Assembly (NCBI GenBank): GCA_029204225.1
Contig: CM055099.1
Location: 60,609,919-60,673,918 of the forward strand
Reading direction: 5' to 3'
From: Diphasiastrum complanatum
Lineage: Eukaryota > Streptophyta > Lycopodiopsida > Lycopodiales > Lycopodiaceae
Length of the DNA stretch: 64,000 nucleotides
Below the pieces are notes generated by a model that had not been told where the DNA came from, did not search any database, and saw only the letters and a list, made by a program, of their open reading frames with translations. Position numbers and translations under genes: made by a program. Positions 45,719-60,100 of this stretch are shown here, piece after piece (positions within the stretch are counted from its first letter, which is position 1; every line of letters begins with the position of its first letter).

Positions 45719-46638
45719 TGTTGTAAAGCTGACTTGGGTGCACCCAGCGTGCCCTGTAAGACTCAAAGGGGTGACACTCCCTAAGGTCCCAGAGCAAGTT
45801 AGAATGTCAAGGACTGAGCCTCCGACCTGTGGTGAGCCAGTCAAGTAGTCACAAAGTCATGAGCTAGCTCTGGAGCTCGAGTCATGGCCTAGTCAGGAAA
45901 GCAGGTTGATTCGGCCGCCGGGACGGCTCCCGGGACCCATGTCCGGGAGCCAGACTGATTCTGCCAGGCTTGCCAGGCTTAATCAGCAAAATAAAAACTA
46001 AGTCCTAAAAAGCGTGCTTTACCAGAAAGCACTATGTTTCAAACCAGAGGGGGTGCGCCGAATCACAGCAGAACTATAGGGGGAGTCCGGCAGACAGAAA
46101 CTTGGGCGGCTCAACCAGCGCCAGGAATCCAGTCGCCAGGTCTCAGCTCCCTCTACCAGCACGAGCCAGGCACAATGCCCAGCACGTGTTGGTGGCCCCG
46201 AGACCGGTCAGTCTATGTATGAATGTAACCTCTTCCAAATCTAATAAAGTTGATCCTTGGGGATGATTACCATTTCGGTTTCGCCTCCGGGACTGGTCCA
46301 AGTGGAAGGACCCTTACTACAACCTTTTTGCGTCGCTGGCGCCTAAGGGTCCCTGTCATCGACATGGGGCTTGCCGCTATGCCAATTGGTCAGTTTGGCG
46401 ACCACTATGCCTTGGGTTTCATGTGTGGCTTGTCTTTGCCTTTGGTTACCTTTTGGGGACGGATTCTGAGTTGGCTTTCGGGTTGGTTGGGATTCCAGTT
46501 TTCTTAAGTCTGAATGGTTAAGCTTGTTACGATTCTGAGTTGGCTTTTACGTAAGTGCGAGATGGATGAATGTTAGACTTAAGCGCGTGTTGGGGAAACC
46601 GCTCAAGTCCCAGCGCCCTTTGAGGCGCCGGCGCAACA
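45719..46638 (+). repeat. 3' LTR of TR-GAG copy 2
   Basis: 920 bp, followed directly by GGTAC (46639-46643). An ORF starting in this LTR (46566) and running into flanking DNA is an accident of the insertion. Confidence 0.95.
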
Positions 46639-49600
46639 GGTACGGCCGTACACGTGGACCAGTTTTTTTTTTTTTTTTTCAACTTTTTGTCATTTTTTTT
46701 CTAGCAAATTTTTTTACGTTTGTGGTGGAATGTGGATGTGGACAGCCAATGACGGGCTACCACATAGCACATGCACATTCCACCGGAGAGAGGAGAGAGA
46801 ACGTGCATTTCACCGAAGAGAGAAGAAAGAAAGTGAATTCCATCGAAAAGAGGAGAAAGAATGATAGATTCCTTGGAGAGAGAAAATTGGATGGACATTA
46901 TGCTCATGGAATTGGTCCCAAAATAACAAGGACACATGAGCACAAGGCATTACGTATGGTGGAAGGCACTCTTGAGAGTCTTTTGTGCCTTGCATAAAGA
47001 CCAAATACCAAGGGAAAGTTTAGTATGGTGGAAGCCCGTCCAAGAGCCTTATGTGCATGGAGGGACCTTGCAAAAGACCTCGGGACTTTCACGACGTAAT
47101 GCCAGGTGAGAAGGTGGAAAGAGAATACACATTTTGGAGAAAGAATGCACATTTTGGAGATACACTGACAGATGTCGGGGGAGAGAGAAAGGTGGCCTCC
47201 AAAATACACACAAAACCTTAGCACTTGGCATTACTTATACGAATTCATCTGCATCTAAAAGGAAAAGTTATTTGGGCGGTTTGCCCTCCCAAACCGTTTT
47301 GCCGAAAAAGGGTGGAGTAGCCCGAGGTGCAAAACGGTCAAGGAGGACCTTCCTGGGTGGAAAAACATTTTTTAAATCCTTTTATTAGTCATAATTTTAC
47401 ATGTACCTTCCGAACGAAAATTGCACTTAAGAAAAGGTAACAGAAATTTATATGCACTTTCGCGCATATGAAAGGTGCATGTAAATTTTTTTGAGCATAA
47501 AAGGGAGTCGCATGGATTCTGCTCAGGCAGACGTCTCCCTTTTCTTCGTAGAAAAAAACTGATTTTAGGATCTAAAATTTACTTGCCCATAAAGACCTTT
47601 AAAGGTTATATGAATTTTGATTGATTCCATAGATGGTTTCATCACCTAAAATCAATTTTTAATGTTTTTTGAAGGAAACTTAGTGGCCTTCTCAAGCGGA
47701 ATTGAATGTGTGCAACATTTTTTAATATTATTTAATCACACTGAACTTTCGACAAAATTTGCCCTTACTTTCACTTTTCTTTGTAATTTTCTATTTTCAA
47801 AAGAAAAAAGAAAATTTTATCTTGGGAAAGATTAGCCTCCTTGGCCCTTTCTTTTCACATTAATGCCCTTGGCCAAAGGACCTCGAGGTGAAAGGGCCTC
47901 GAAGGGTGACCTCCCTCCTTGCCTTCATAATTTTTTTGTCTTGGCCTTTATACAAGGAATGATGTTTTTAATGAGTGTTACATGTGGCCAGAATTATTTT
48001 AAGAGTGACATGAGGCACATGTCAACTTTTGAAATAATCCTTACCACATGTAAAGGTCTCATAGAGTCCATTTCCGAATACATTATGGTCTCGAGTGGCT
48101 TTCTTGCGTTAAATGAGGATGATTACATGGCAAGAATTGCCCAAAGTTCACATGAGCTGCCCAACAAGTGCCTTCAAGCCACTTCACACTTGAAATTGCT
48201 TGCATAAGGTGCTTTTAAGCTGGTTTACAACCAGAATGGTTGTTTAAATAATCACTCTAAATCGTATGGCGATGGACCGCCAAGCAAGGGCCCATTCTAC
48301 TTGCCCTTAAATCTCAACTCGCCTTACCACCAGTGCTCACCAAAATTCATGGGCAAGATCCTCACTAAAGAGAATGGATTTTGCCTAACACATTTCATAG
48401 TACATAAAACTCTCAAATCTAAAAAAAGATTTACGGGTGAAATTAGTGCCCAAAAATTAGTTTATGTGTTTTGTAAATTCAAAATTTATGGCTCTTGTTT
48501 TTGCACATTTTGTTAATAAAAATATGCAAATGTTAAAAGTAAGGGTGACTCAAAATTAACTTTAGAATGGTGAGCTTGTCATTATTCATTGATTAAAATA
48601 ACCCAAAAGGACATGCAAGGCTTTACTATTGCACTAAGATGGCCCAATGTTTCATAGGAGGTGGGCAACGAAGGACATATCTTTGGGCATGGGAGAAGCG
48701 CATGGCATCTCAGCTTTCTCCATGGCAGCTCGATGGCCATTGTATTTTCTCTCTTTTTGAAGCTTTGTTGTGTTGGATTGTGACGAAGAGTTATAGAATG
48801 TCCTCGTGATGAAGAGAAGAGGATTTGGCAAATGTGACTGGGCCATCTCACTTTTTGGGGTTTTAGAACCCTAAAACTTATGGTGAATTTTTTTTTCTAA
48901 CATGTTATAAAGAGAGATCTCTAGAACATTGAGATAGGATGTTAGAGTGAGAGATTCACAAATTGTGACACATTCATCTTAAAAGAGTTAGGTAACACAA
49001 AATATCGTAATTTAAAGTACGATTAATTTAAGATTGAGGCATGGGGATAAATCAATAGAGGTATGGTGAAATGTCTATATATTTTTAATCATCTTGACAT
49101 ATCGGGGGGCCTCCGAGGGCGTTCCACCCACGAGACACAATTTTTTTCACTTTTTTTTAGCTTTAATTTTTTTTTAACACGCACCTTCTGGCGGAAGGTG
49201 CATGTAATAAAACGATAAATTTTTTTATGTGCACGTTTCGGCAACCAGAAGATGCATGTAAACTCATTTCTACAGATTATGTTGTGGTAGCCATCACCAT
49301 TTCTTCATTAAAAAGTTAAAAATGAGATTACAATTGATTTTAGTATATATAGATTCATTTCGCATTCTAGTTTCAACTTTGTATAAAAATATGCAATAAA
49401 GCACACAAAGCTAAAAAGAAAAAATAGTTGAGGTCTGGGAATCCTATTGATCATGGGTCAAAAACCAGTATTAATAATTTGTCCTGAATTGCAAAAAGTA
49501 TATGCAACGAGTTTATGAGGAATTGAGATCAACAATGCATAGATCATGAATTATCTTCAAATGTGCTTAGCATGCAAGGTAATTAAGTTATATGCAATGC

Positions 49601-50740
49601 GTTTAAGAGAAACAGTGCAAAGATCATGAATTATAATCCAATGTGCTTAGCATGCAAGCTAGTCTCAAACAACCCACAACCCATGATACAGTGAAATGAC
49701 ATTCCAACAAATTGCCACTAAAAATTTACCCTTTTTTGGTGACCTGACTAAGTCTCTACACTGCCCAGCAGCCTCACTGGTCTGTGGCAGAGATGCTCAG
49801 AGGCTACACAATAGTATATGTGACAGGCCCCGGCAACACACGAGTAATTGAGTTTAGCCTTCGGCATTTTATCTGTTGTTAGTACTAAAAACTGAGAAAC
49901 TACAGAGTTAGAGTTATAGTAGCTACTAGCGTGGACAGATCCAAAGCCACACAGCACAAAAGTAGCTGGGGATGAACTCTCAGATTTGCTGAAGCCAATG
50001 TTCGATCCAAGCTGCCGACGATCAGCAAGCCATGGCGCCGCGTAGCTATAACTTATAGACTTGTAGTAGTATGTATAATGCGTGATTAGTGCAGGATCTT
50101 GCAGGCATTGTTGTACGGAGATAGAAATGGCACTGTAGTTGATCTTCTGAAGAACGAAAATGGTTTGAAAGTACTACTAAATATGCTTTGTGATATGAAA
50201 AGGAAGAAGCCTAGAAGGGTAGAAGCTATGCAATTGAGGAAGATGCGAGACGGGGTTAAAGCTTAAAGCCTGTTTGATGGCTTGCGTAAGAACCTCGATT
50301 TTGCTCGCTAGTGCGTACGGGTAGACAGACGTCTATGCCGGCGAGGACGAAAATTTTCGTGAGAAAGGATAGTACCGAAGAACTCAGATGGGTCCACTTC
50401 CGATCCTGATGCAAGTTACAAAGTTACAGCGTACGTCGCTGCACTTTCGAAAGATGTATCAAGTTTCAAAATGCTGGAGGAGTATTCAAGTTAATCCCTC
50501 TGGCTGGTGATTGTAGCTTTGCAAGACGACGGGCGATAAACGGCATGGAAGTTTATGCACAGATCTGATCTTTCCACGAAGATTCAGATGCTTTGATGAA
50601 AAGGAAGTGATATGTTCATTTACATCATAGGCGAAGGTAGCTAGATACTTGAGTTGAAAATTGGTTTTGAACAACGACTCGTGTGAATTTGTATGCATTA
50701 CTTCATATTTCACGTGGATTAGCTTGAAGCTCTGCAAACC
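46639..50740. other. Intergenic and upstream region of the TBL gene, no gene recognised
   Basis: It contains T-runs at about 46663-46680 and a degenerate 30-base tandem repeat at about 46770-46885 (CATTTCACCGAAGAGAGAAG-type units, about four copies). There are short hairpins at 47451-47483, 49181-49201 and 49228-49260 (GCACCTTC/GAAGGTGC type). A tandem duplication occupies 49501-49590 and 49591-49664. The last kilobase before 50741 should hold the TBL promoter, but I cannot single out a convincing TATA box. Confidence 0.4.
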
Positions 50741-51084
50741 TTGAAGAAAATGAAATCACCTACAGCTTCAGAGATGTCGGGTACGATTGCGCCACTGCCA
50801 CAGAAAAACTCCTCATGCGTATACATTCCACTGTTGATGATTACACTGCTGATTGTTCAGCTATATTTCTCGAGCGATCCGCCGTTTCGCCTCTCGCAGC
50901 AAGCTGTCGATCCTTCCAACGTTGATGGACTGCATCCGGCATCATTATCTCCTGAGGCTTACAGAAAATTTCCTGAGTCTGGTGAGCTCACAACAGGTTC
51001 TGCTGCTTAGAACTGTTCTCTTGTGTACCATCTTTCGACCTCCTTGTTTGCCAGCCTTTGAGAAGTGTTTTGGTTGAAACTATG

Positions 51085-51162
<78 letters not shown>

Positions 51163-54100
51163 GCGTTTATAAGCTGCATCACGTCCACCTCTGCTGTTTT
51201 TTTTCTGAACGAAAAGCTCTGCAACATTTTCAAACGAGTATAGCTATGGATCAGCTACACATACAATGTTTCACAGGCATACAGAAACGACACTTGAGTC
51301 GTAACTCTGTTTCGATTGCTTATGAGCCTTAATAAACTTCATAGACATGCCGGATGAGACAGTCTTGGCTTGTGATTCACAGCCTTGTTTCACCCTTTTG
51401 AAGGCAAATTGTTCTATGCTCTCAAATCTGATGTGGGCATTCCAGGTCTTTACCAGAGATTTCACTAATCCCGTGAAACGTACTTTGACCTTTTGAGCAG
51501 TCTTGCCTTTGCAAAAAGGGGAAATTAAAATAAAGCCGACTCCATCGAAATGTACCACAGTGACACTGATGGATACCTCCAAAATAAAATCACCCCACCA
51601 GCCCCCAAAACCCTTGCCCAGGATCGCAGTCATATGACTGCACATTCTCAGTCATTTTCATAAAACTTGTCTCTTTTATTCTTTTATATCAAACTTACAA
51701 ATTGACAACAATAATTTACCAACTCAAAACGTGTGCCTCTGATTTGGAAACAAGAGTCTGTTGTCACTTCTAATGGCTTTTAATGGCTAAATGTAGTTTG
51801 GATGATATTCATTTTAAAATTTTGATAACATTTTGGAGCTGAGAAACCTTTTGACGAGTGTTTACACAGAATGGAACGTTATGAACCCTGCTATGTTTCA
51901 ATACATTTATCTTCCCACATGTGGTGAGTTGGTGTATAGGGCTTGAGTTGGGCTCGCCCACCCAAGTTCTATTCTCTAAGATCTCATGGCTTGATAATAC
52001 CAAAGGGCATATTTTAATACATTTATGCTGTTTGCCAGCAAACGTTACTACGTTTGAAAAACTCTCTGAAGAATTCACAGTTTAAAAGGGTTTTGACAAA
52101 AAAACTAAAATTTTGATTCTGGGACTTGTTGCATTGCAAATTATTTTGAAACCTCAGATATTTTTTTCTGGCTCCCTTGTGGTGGATTTAAAAAATCTCT
52201 TACCTTCACGCGTCCATCCAAATCAATTTGAGCAGTCTGTCTGTACTAGCTGAGGGGACTGGTGAAAAGTTTCTTCACATAATTCAATGCAATTTTTACC
52301 CTTCGTTTTGTATGATCATTGTGAGAATAACATGTGTAGCTGACAATAAAATGTTTCCACTTTTGACCTCGAAAATTACAGTGGTGCCTTTTAGATGTTG
52401 CAAACTACTTCCAAGCAAGGGCCCAGGGGGTAAAATTGCACAACATGTTGAGGAATGATCACGCTGACTCAGTTATGAGGACTTGTACCGTGAGGTGTGC
52501 TTTGTATTGTAGACTGATGTGGGCACTTTGTATCTCTATTTGTAAGGTGACAATATGGCAAAGTTGGCTTGATTTAGAGAACAATATAGACCTGCCTGCC
52601 AAAGAGCATTGCACTGAAAGCACTTGATGTCCAATACATTTGACAATGGATAACGTTAATATGGATCAATGAGGTATGCCATAATGAGGATGTGCCAGCT
52701 AGACGAGTCCTCTGATCCTATATGAGGGATAAATTCTTTGTATCTTGGCTTCCCAATTTCTCATTTGCAAGGATTTTGTGGATCCTCTTATCTTCTCCTT
52801 TGTGTATGTTTTTGCTCCCTTTCCATGCTTTTCACCGTAAATGTTCTTGAAGCTCTGCCCTAACTCACAATACTTGTGATATGAACCTTGCTTGATAGGT
52901 GGAGGAGAAGCTTATGAGCAGTGTTAGCTAAGGTTGTGTGGTTGAGCTTTTGGAGTTTATAGTATCTTTTGCTTTTTGGCTGGAGTATGAAGAAGAGCAA
53001 AAAGAAGTAACAGAAGAAAAAGGAAAGAGATGAAGAAGAAATAACTAGGAAAAGATAACTCTCTTTTCATTTTTGTAGTGGATAAGCATTTTGTAGCTTG
53101 ATTTCTAATGCATAAACTCCTCATAATAGCTCCATATTGGATCCGTACATGCTAGAGATATAAGTAGAGGTTGTCCTCCATTGATGCAGTGGAGACAGTA
53201 AAAAGAGCAAGAACATTATCCTGATGCAATGGAGGCAGTAAAAAGTGCAAGAACATTTACCTGAGAACTTAATGCTTTGATCAATTCATTATAGAGGCAT
53301 TGATCCCTGTGGCAAAATATTGCAAAACCTAAACCTTTAGCTACTTATTGAGTCTGACAATTTTTGAAAGTTCCTAGACAGAAAATTGGTGGGTAGTGTC
53401 ATCAGTGCTCCCAGTGAAATAAAGTAATTCTGTTAGTTTCAACCTGATGATGGTTATTTCGTGTTTAATCTCTTTTGAGATACCAAAGAATGAACATGCT
53501 TCTTACTAAAGGTACGTGTGCCACTCACTGAAAACTGGAAAAATTACATGACAAAATATTGGAGACATTGCAATGCCAAAGACACTTCTTGTAAATTTGG
53601 ACTTCGACAATCCACAAAGTTTCCTTGTACGTCTATCATACTATTTTGAGTATTACTATGCTTCCTGCCATAAATTGACCAAGTTCTTTGATTTGTTATC
53701 CTTCATGAAAAACAACAAATCATTGGTGCATATTACATAAACTGCACATAAATTAGGGAATCTGAATACGAAGATTGGCCTGAACAGTTTTGCATAGTTC
53801 TGCCATAGAAGCATATAATAGAGAAAGGTCACCTTCACCATTGTAAACATACTGTCCTCACCTTCAAATTTTTATGCATTGAGAGTGACTATTTTCACCC
53901 TGATTCTTTGCTGGCAATACATGCATAACATTTAAAGTCCACTGACAATACGTGCATGACATCTAAAAGTCCAATTTTTTCAGGAACGTGTAATATTTCC
54001 AAAGGCGAATGGGTAATTGATCTGAAGGGTCCTCTTTACACAAATGCATCTTGTGCATTTATCCAGGAACATCAAAACTGTCTTAAAAATGGAAGGCCTG

Positions 54101-57100
54101 ATCTTGGCTACATGAATTGGAGATGGAAACCAGTAGAGTGCGATCTTCCCCCTTTCGATGGTCGTTTGTTTCTGAATATGATGACCCACAAGACGATGGC
54201 TTTTGCTGGTGATAGCATTGCTCGCAATCACATGCAGTCACTTATTTGTGCTCTTTCACAGGTATTTACTTGATTTTGAATTCCCTATCAAGGTCTGTTT
54301 GAAGTATTGTGAAACAGAATGTCTAAATATATAGATGGAGCATTGCTAATAGCTAGATTTTCCAAATGAGCATGTGCACATGTTGGCACTGCGTGTCCAA
54401 CAACGCCTCTGCTACTTTGTGTTATTGATATGCCATTACAGGCTTTTGCTTCAGCATCAAACCTACACGTATAAGCAAATGAGATTTTTTTGACATTTGC
54501 CTTTTGTTTAAAAGCTTTTAAGATTGAAATGAAGAAGCTTCTAACATAGATCTCTCTCTCTCTCTCTCTCTCATGCATTCAATGAAGCTTGTTAATGATG
54601 GTTTTACAAGCAAAATGTTTAGTTTTTGGTGAGTGTCTATCTTCATTTCTTTGCATGCTTGGTAACCTTTGGCTCTTCCTCTCTTTCTTTTCACTCTTCA
54701 CTCTTCATTCTCTTTGTCGTCCTCTGCTTCACACCTTTATTACCACAAGCATTGTTTTGTAGTTATAATCCAATTACAAATGTGAGGCTTTTTATTTTCT
54801 TTACCCCACGTTTTAGTTCAAATTCTTGTTTCAAAAGTAGTACTAATATATAAAGTTAAAGTGAAACAAAAAAGTGAATTTGTAAAGAAACAAGATCGAA
54901 GAATTCTCCTTGGCCAATAAAGTATAGTTGGGTTTGGAAGGTGGATGGTGGGAAAAATCTCCTATTCGTCAATTTTCACTAAGTAGTACAAAAATATAAA
55001 GTTAAAATGAAGCAAAAAATTGAATTTGTAAAGAAACAAGATCGAAGAATTCTCCTTGGCCAATGAAGTACAATTGGGTTTGGAAGGTGGATGGTTGGAA
55101 AAATCTCCTTAGTGTTTAATTTTCTTTCTGACTTGGGCACGTAGATCTTGGAATGGTTTTTGGTTCTGTGGCAGATTGTCCTTATCTCGAAAGAAAGAAA
55201 CATCTTCATATTCAATTACTACCAATTTTGGCCCCCCACCCCTCTCTTTCCATGCATGACACCTTTGTTTAAGTGTGCATACAAAACACTGGTTTTCCTT
55301 CTACCACCACACAACAATGAACATCTACCTCGAATGTTCAATGACTTTGTTTCATCTTACCACCTCTCATCTACCTTTCTTCTTAGGCTTTGCAATTTTC
55401 TGTTGATGCTAGTAGGCTGGGATAACTTCATGATGTATCTCCATTTTTCAACTTTGTATTACTCTCATTGTAGACTTTCTTTTTGTCCCGTTAACTCTCT
55501 CGACTTGTGTAAAAGCTTCAGGTGCTGACACAGAGATATGGGATGTTAAGGTCCCCGATTTGGAGCTTCGGATGTAGGACTATGCTAAGTGGCTCACAGT
55601 CCATGTCATGCACCTAATCGCACTGTCCATGTCATGCACCTGATCGCACAATTATCATTCTAGGATATGAGTGGTTTTTTGATAAATTTGATACGTTAGG
55701 TAAGCTTGATGTAATTGTGTTTTATGATTGTAACACTGGAAATTTCCATCAAGAGCAATAGATAATGCAAGCTTTAAAATAGGAATTTATTGACGTTTTT
55801 CCTAAGTAGTTGCCGTATGGTTTACCACTTGCTTGGTGTGTGGACCATCAAATAGAATTTGTGCTCGATAGCCACCCCATTTTTCGACAACCGTATAGGT
55901 TTAATCATAAGGAACAGGGGGAAGTGGCTAGGCAAGTTGACGATCATCTTAGGATGGGGCATAGTAGGCAAAGTAAATCACCATGGGGAGTGCCCGTCCT
56001 TCTCAAGAATAAGAAAGATGGGTGGTTTCGGTTGTGCATGGATTAGAAAGGCCTAAATAAAGTTATCGTTAAAAATAAATACCCGCTCCCTAGAATGGAT
56101 GATCTCATAGATCGATTAAGTGGAGCAAAATTCTTCACGAAAATTGACCTTTGAACAAGATATCATCAAATACGGATACATCTGGAGACCAATTTCAGAG
56201 CATGGTTTGACCATTACGAGTTCTTAGTTTTACCTTTTGGTTTGACAATGCTCTAACTACTTCCCAACAGATGATGAACGATTTCTTTTGTCCTTTTTTG
56301 GGAAGATTTGTTGTGGTGTTTCTAGATGACATTTTGGTCTATATTAGACCACTAAAGAGCATGTAAAGCTTCTCGTCTCAAGGATTATAAGACAAGAGAA
56401 GCTTTTTGCAAAAAGAATCTAAGTGTAAACTCTTAAAGAAAGAACTTCTTTGCCTTGGTCATAAGATTACCATGGATGGGATCAAAATTGACGATGAAAA
56501 GGTAAGATGGTAGTTGGATGGCCCATTGTTGAAACCGTATGTGAACTCAAGTCATTTTGAAAATTTGTTGTGTTCCTCCAAAAGTTTATTGAGGAATATT
56601 CGAAGATTGATGCCCCTCTTTATAATGTTTTAAAGGGAGTGAAAAGTCGAAAAGGTAGGCCTAGCCCTCCAATCAAGACTGAAAGAACTAATCAGACGGA
56701 AAGAACTAATTAGACAACATGCATGAGTCAGATTAGTGTGAGTCAGCAAGATGCATGCATACCATGCAGTAGGTATGAGGGCCAATAATGCCCACCCATG
56801 TAGTAGGTATGAGGGCCAATAATGCCCGCCCATGCAGAGACATGCATGACAGTGAGGAGCCATGCAGTCCTTTAGCAGTGGACTGGGACTCCTCATGCAT
56901 TAGTAACCCCATGCATGCAGCATGATCAGTGAGTGTCTACCAACTGCCACTTACTGCATGCAAACCCACACTGGGCTAGGAGGGACATTCTATCAGGGAG
57001 TGCATTGGCTGGGTAGATTAGACTAACTTTGCCTTCCTTGTGGTTATGTTGTTCCTAACACTGGTATCCGAGCAAGCGGTTTTGCAGTCAGAAGGGAGGA

Positions 57101-60100
57101 CCAACGCACCATTTCAGGGCAGGCAATTTTGTAGTCAAAAGGGAGGAGGACCAGCGCATTGCTTCCATCTGATCAGATGTTCAGCATTCTTCCCCTTGGG
57201 CATCACCTGTCCTCTTAGTTAAAAAGAGAGAACGGTCAATGCATTTATGTGTAGACTACAGAGCATTAAATAAGGTCACAATTAAGAATAAAGACGAGCT
57301 GTTTGATCAGCTCGACGGGGCCAGATATTTTAGTAAAATAGATCTATGTTCGGGGTATCATCAAGTCTGTATTAAGGCAGAAGATGTTCCAAAAACAGCT
57401 TTCAAAACTTGTCACGGTTAATATGAGTTTAAGGCAATGCCGTTTGGGCTCACCGACGCTCTGACAACTTTTATGATTTTGATGAACAATGTTCTTCGGC
57501 CATATTTAGGGAAATTTGTGGTTGTTTTTCTAGATGATATTTTAGTTTACAAAAGAACGAAAAAAGAGCATTTGGCTCACCTCAGAAAGGTGCTCTGTTT
57601 GCTCAAAAAGCATAAGCTATTAGCAAAGAAACCTAAATGTGAGTGTTTTACTGAAGAAGTGGTATATTTGGGCCATATTATCTCGAAAGATGAAATGGAT
57701 CCAAATAAGGTCAAAGCCATTTTCAGCTGGCCTAGACCAAGCAGTATTTCAGAAGTTCAGGTTTTTCTTGGCCTTTCGGGATACTATAGACGATTATGCT
57801 CAGATAGCGGTTCCCATGACAAATCTTCTTAAGGGGAAGGGATAGGAGTTCGCCTTGGGGCCAGACAACAGGAGAGTTTTGATGTTCTCAAAACAACATT
57901 GGTTACAACACCAATACTAAAAGTTGTAGACCCAAATCAACCTTTTGTGGTCGAAACATATGCTAGTGGCTTTGCAGTAGGTGCGGTGTTGAACCAAAAT
58001 GGACGACCAATAACGTTCAAAAGTAAGAAGCTCGAACTTGCTTAGACTAGATACATCACTTACGAGAAGGAGCTCTGTTCAATAATTCATGTCCTTAAGA
58101 CTTGGCGGCACTATTTGTATGGTGCTAGTTTCGAGATCCTGATCAGGGAAAATTCAATATAGTGGCAGATGCTCTTAGCAAAATGCCAATGGTAGACGAG
58201 TTTAGTTTTACTCAGATTTGTAATGAGTTACTTAAGTCCTTGAGGGGGAAATGCATGAGTGATTGGTATTTCTCCATAGTCTGGAAAACGGTCCAGAACA
58301 GAGATGTATAGACTTCTGAACCAGTTCCTAGGCTTGGGGTTCATCGAAATATACGACAGGTTTCATTGAGGATAAGGGTCCAAGCATATGCCAGATTGCA
58401 TTGAGGATTCTGAGTCTGTAGACCCCAATCATACCATTACGGTTGGGGGATCTAGTTCTCGAGGATTCAAATGGAAACAATATTTCATTCAAGATGAGTA
58501 TCTACGTACAGAAACAAAATTTGTGTTCCCGACTTAGAGGATTTTGGGCGCCAAGTATTATATGAATGTCATGAAAAGCCCTAGTGCGGGACACCCAGGA
58601 ATACAAAAGACCTATGAGCTTCTTCGTAGGATTTCCAGCAATATGTATGTATATATGTGTGTGTGTGTGTGTGTATACATATATATTTGAAATGAAATCA
58701 TACGAAACCATGTTGAACCACAACAAACCAACAAATGTGGCTGGCCAAAGTTGGTACTCATTGGGCCTATTGTTCAGCTGTATGTGTGAGCTTTACACCT
58801 CCAGGATTTTTCATCTAATGCACTCATATCTTGTTGAGCTACTTAATGTTCTTGTAGCAACCTCCGAGAATTGTTAAGCTCAAGCTCCACGGCGATGGGG
58901 GACTTGTGGCTCAAAGTTCTTGAAGCTCTGACTCGCAAGGTTATTGTGATATGCATACTTAATAAAAGTTGGATGGTGTTCTATATGGCTTTTTTGAGCA
59001 ACAAGGAATTGATGAAGTAGATGTAGCGTGCTTTATCTTTTCATACGGTTTTCTTCAAAAATTTTGAATCAGAATACAAATTTTTTTTCATGGAAAAGTC
59101 TTCTTAAGTAAATTTATCTGCTTCTTAAACTGTCCATGTGGGAAATCATAAATTTTTAATCCCTTTCATAAACAAAAAGATTTTCTTATTACGTGTACAA
59201 AAATTGCTTAGTTGAGTACATAATCTTACCACTACTTTTTTAAATTTTCCTTACAACTAATTGTACAATAAAATTTTGCTTGAACTTTCACTTTAGCAAA
59301 TAGCTTTCCGACACCTTGATTGGTGGTTTTATTCATTATTTTTAGTTAATTTTTGCTCTAACTGGTTTGTGTAACTTCTGAAATGATCTTGACCATTGGC
59401 CCAGAGCCTCTCTGAGAGAGATGTTGACCTCAAGACAACAATTGCTGAATTTTGTATATTGACCGAACCAAGAATGTGAGGCGCCTGTGAACACATTCTT
59501 CTTTGATTCATATGGACTGTAATTTCTGTTTTATTCTCCACCTCTGCAAGAACACAGAAAATGCTGAGCAAATCCTTTCATATATTGCTGGCGAAATCTT
59601 CCATTTGATAGCAGTTTTGTAGCATTTTACTGTCAACAATGAAAGGCCTTAACTTTTCCTTTGTCAGTACTTTGAACACACTTCTCGTGGAAATTTTCTA
59701 AAGGATTCTGACCCAAGTAGCAAACTTTTGCTGTTATAAAACTTTATTTTTCTGTGACGTGGTGCTTGAAATCCTGAGTTGCTAGTTTATAGTTTTCAAC
59801 CCAGATGATGAGATATAGCAGAGATTCAAGTCTGCTACGTAACCTGTTTCTCTGATTGCAGATTGAATCTCCTCAAAATCTGTACCGCGATGCTGAGGAC
59901 AAATTCTTGACATGGAATTTTCCTTCTTACAACTTCACTTTGGCAATACTATGGTCACCTTATCTTGTTAAGAAAACAGAAGACGCATACAAGAATGTAC
60001 CTGAAGGTGTCACAAAGCTGTTCCTGGATGTTGTTGATGATGCGTGGGTGAGTTCTTTACCTCAATATGACTATGTGGTCTTATCTTCAGGGCAATGGTA

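Larger units (their letters stand above)
41385..46638 (+). mobile_element. Non-autonomous Gag-protease LTR retrotransposon (TR-GAG type), copy 2
   Basis: 5254 bp, exactly the length of copy 1, in the same orientation 27,259 bases downstream. Its parts are the 5' LTR 41385-42304, primer-binding site 42307-42319, hairpin array 42396-42781, Gag-protease ORF 43138-45351, polypurine tract 45710-45718 and 3' LTR 45719-46638. The 737-aa product is identical to that of copy 1 and I saw no differences in the DNA I compared. Both insertions must therefore derive from nearly the same source transcript in the recent past. Confidence 0.95.

Noticed and set aside
46566-46997. 143-aa ORF running from the 3' LTR of copy 2 into flanking DNA
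   Set aside because: A chance junction frame created by the insertion.
55810-58250. Gypsy RT relics in the TBL intron as the autonomous partner of TR-GAG
   Set aside because: They are heavily broken, and the associated LTR end (CTAACA) does not match the TR-GAG LTR ends (GCAACA) or sequence.
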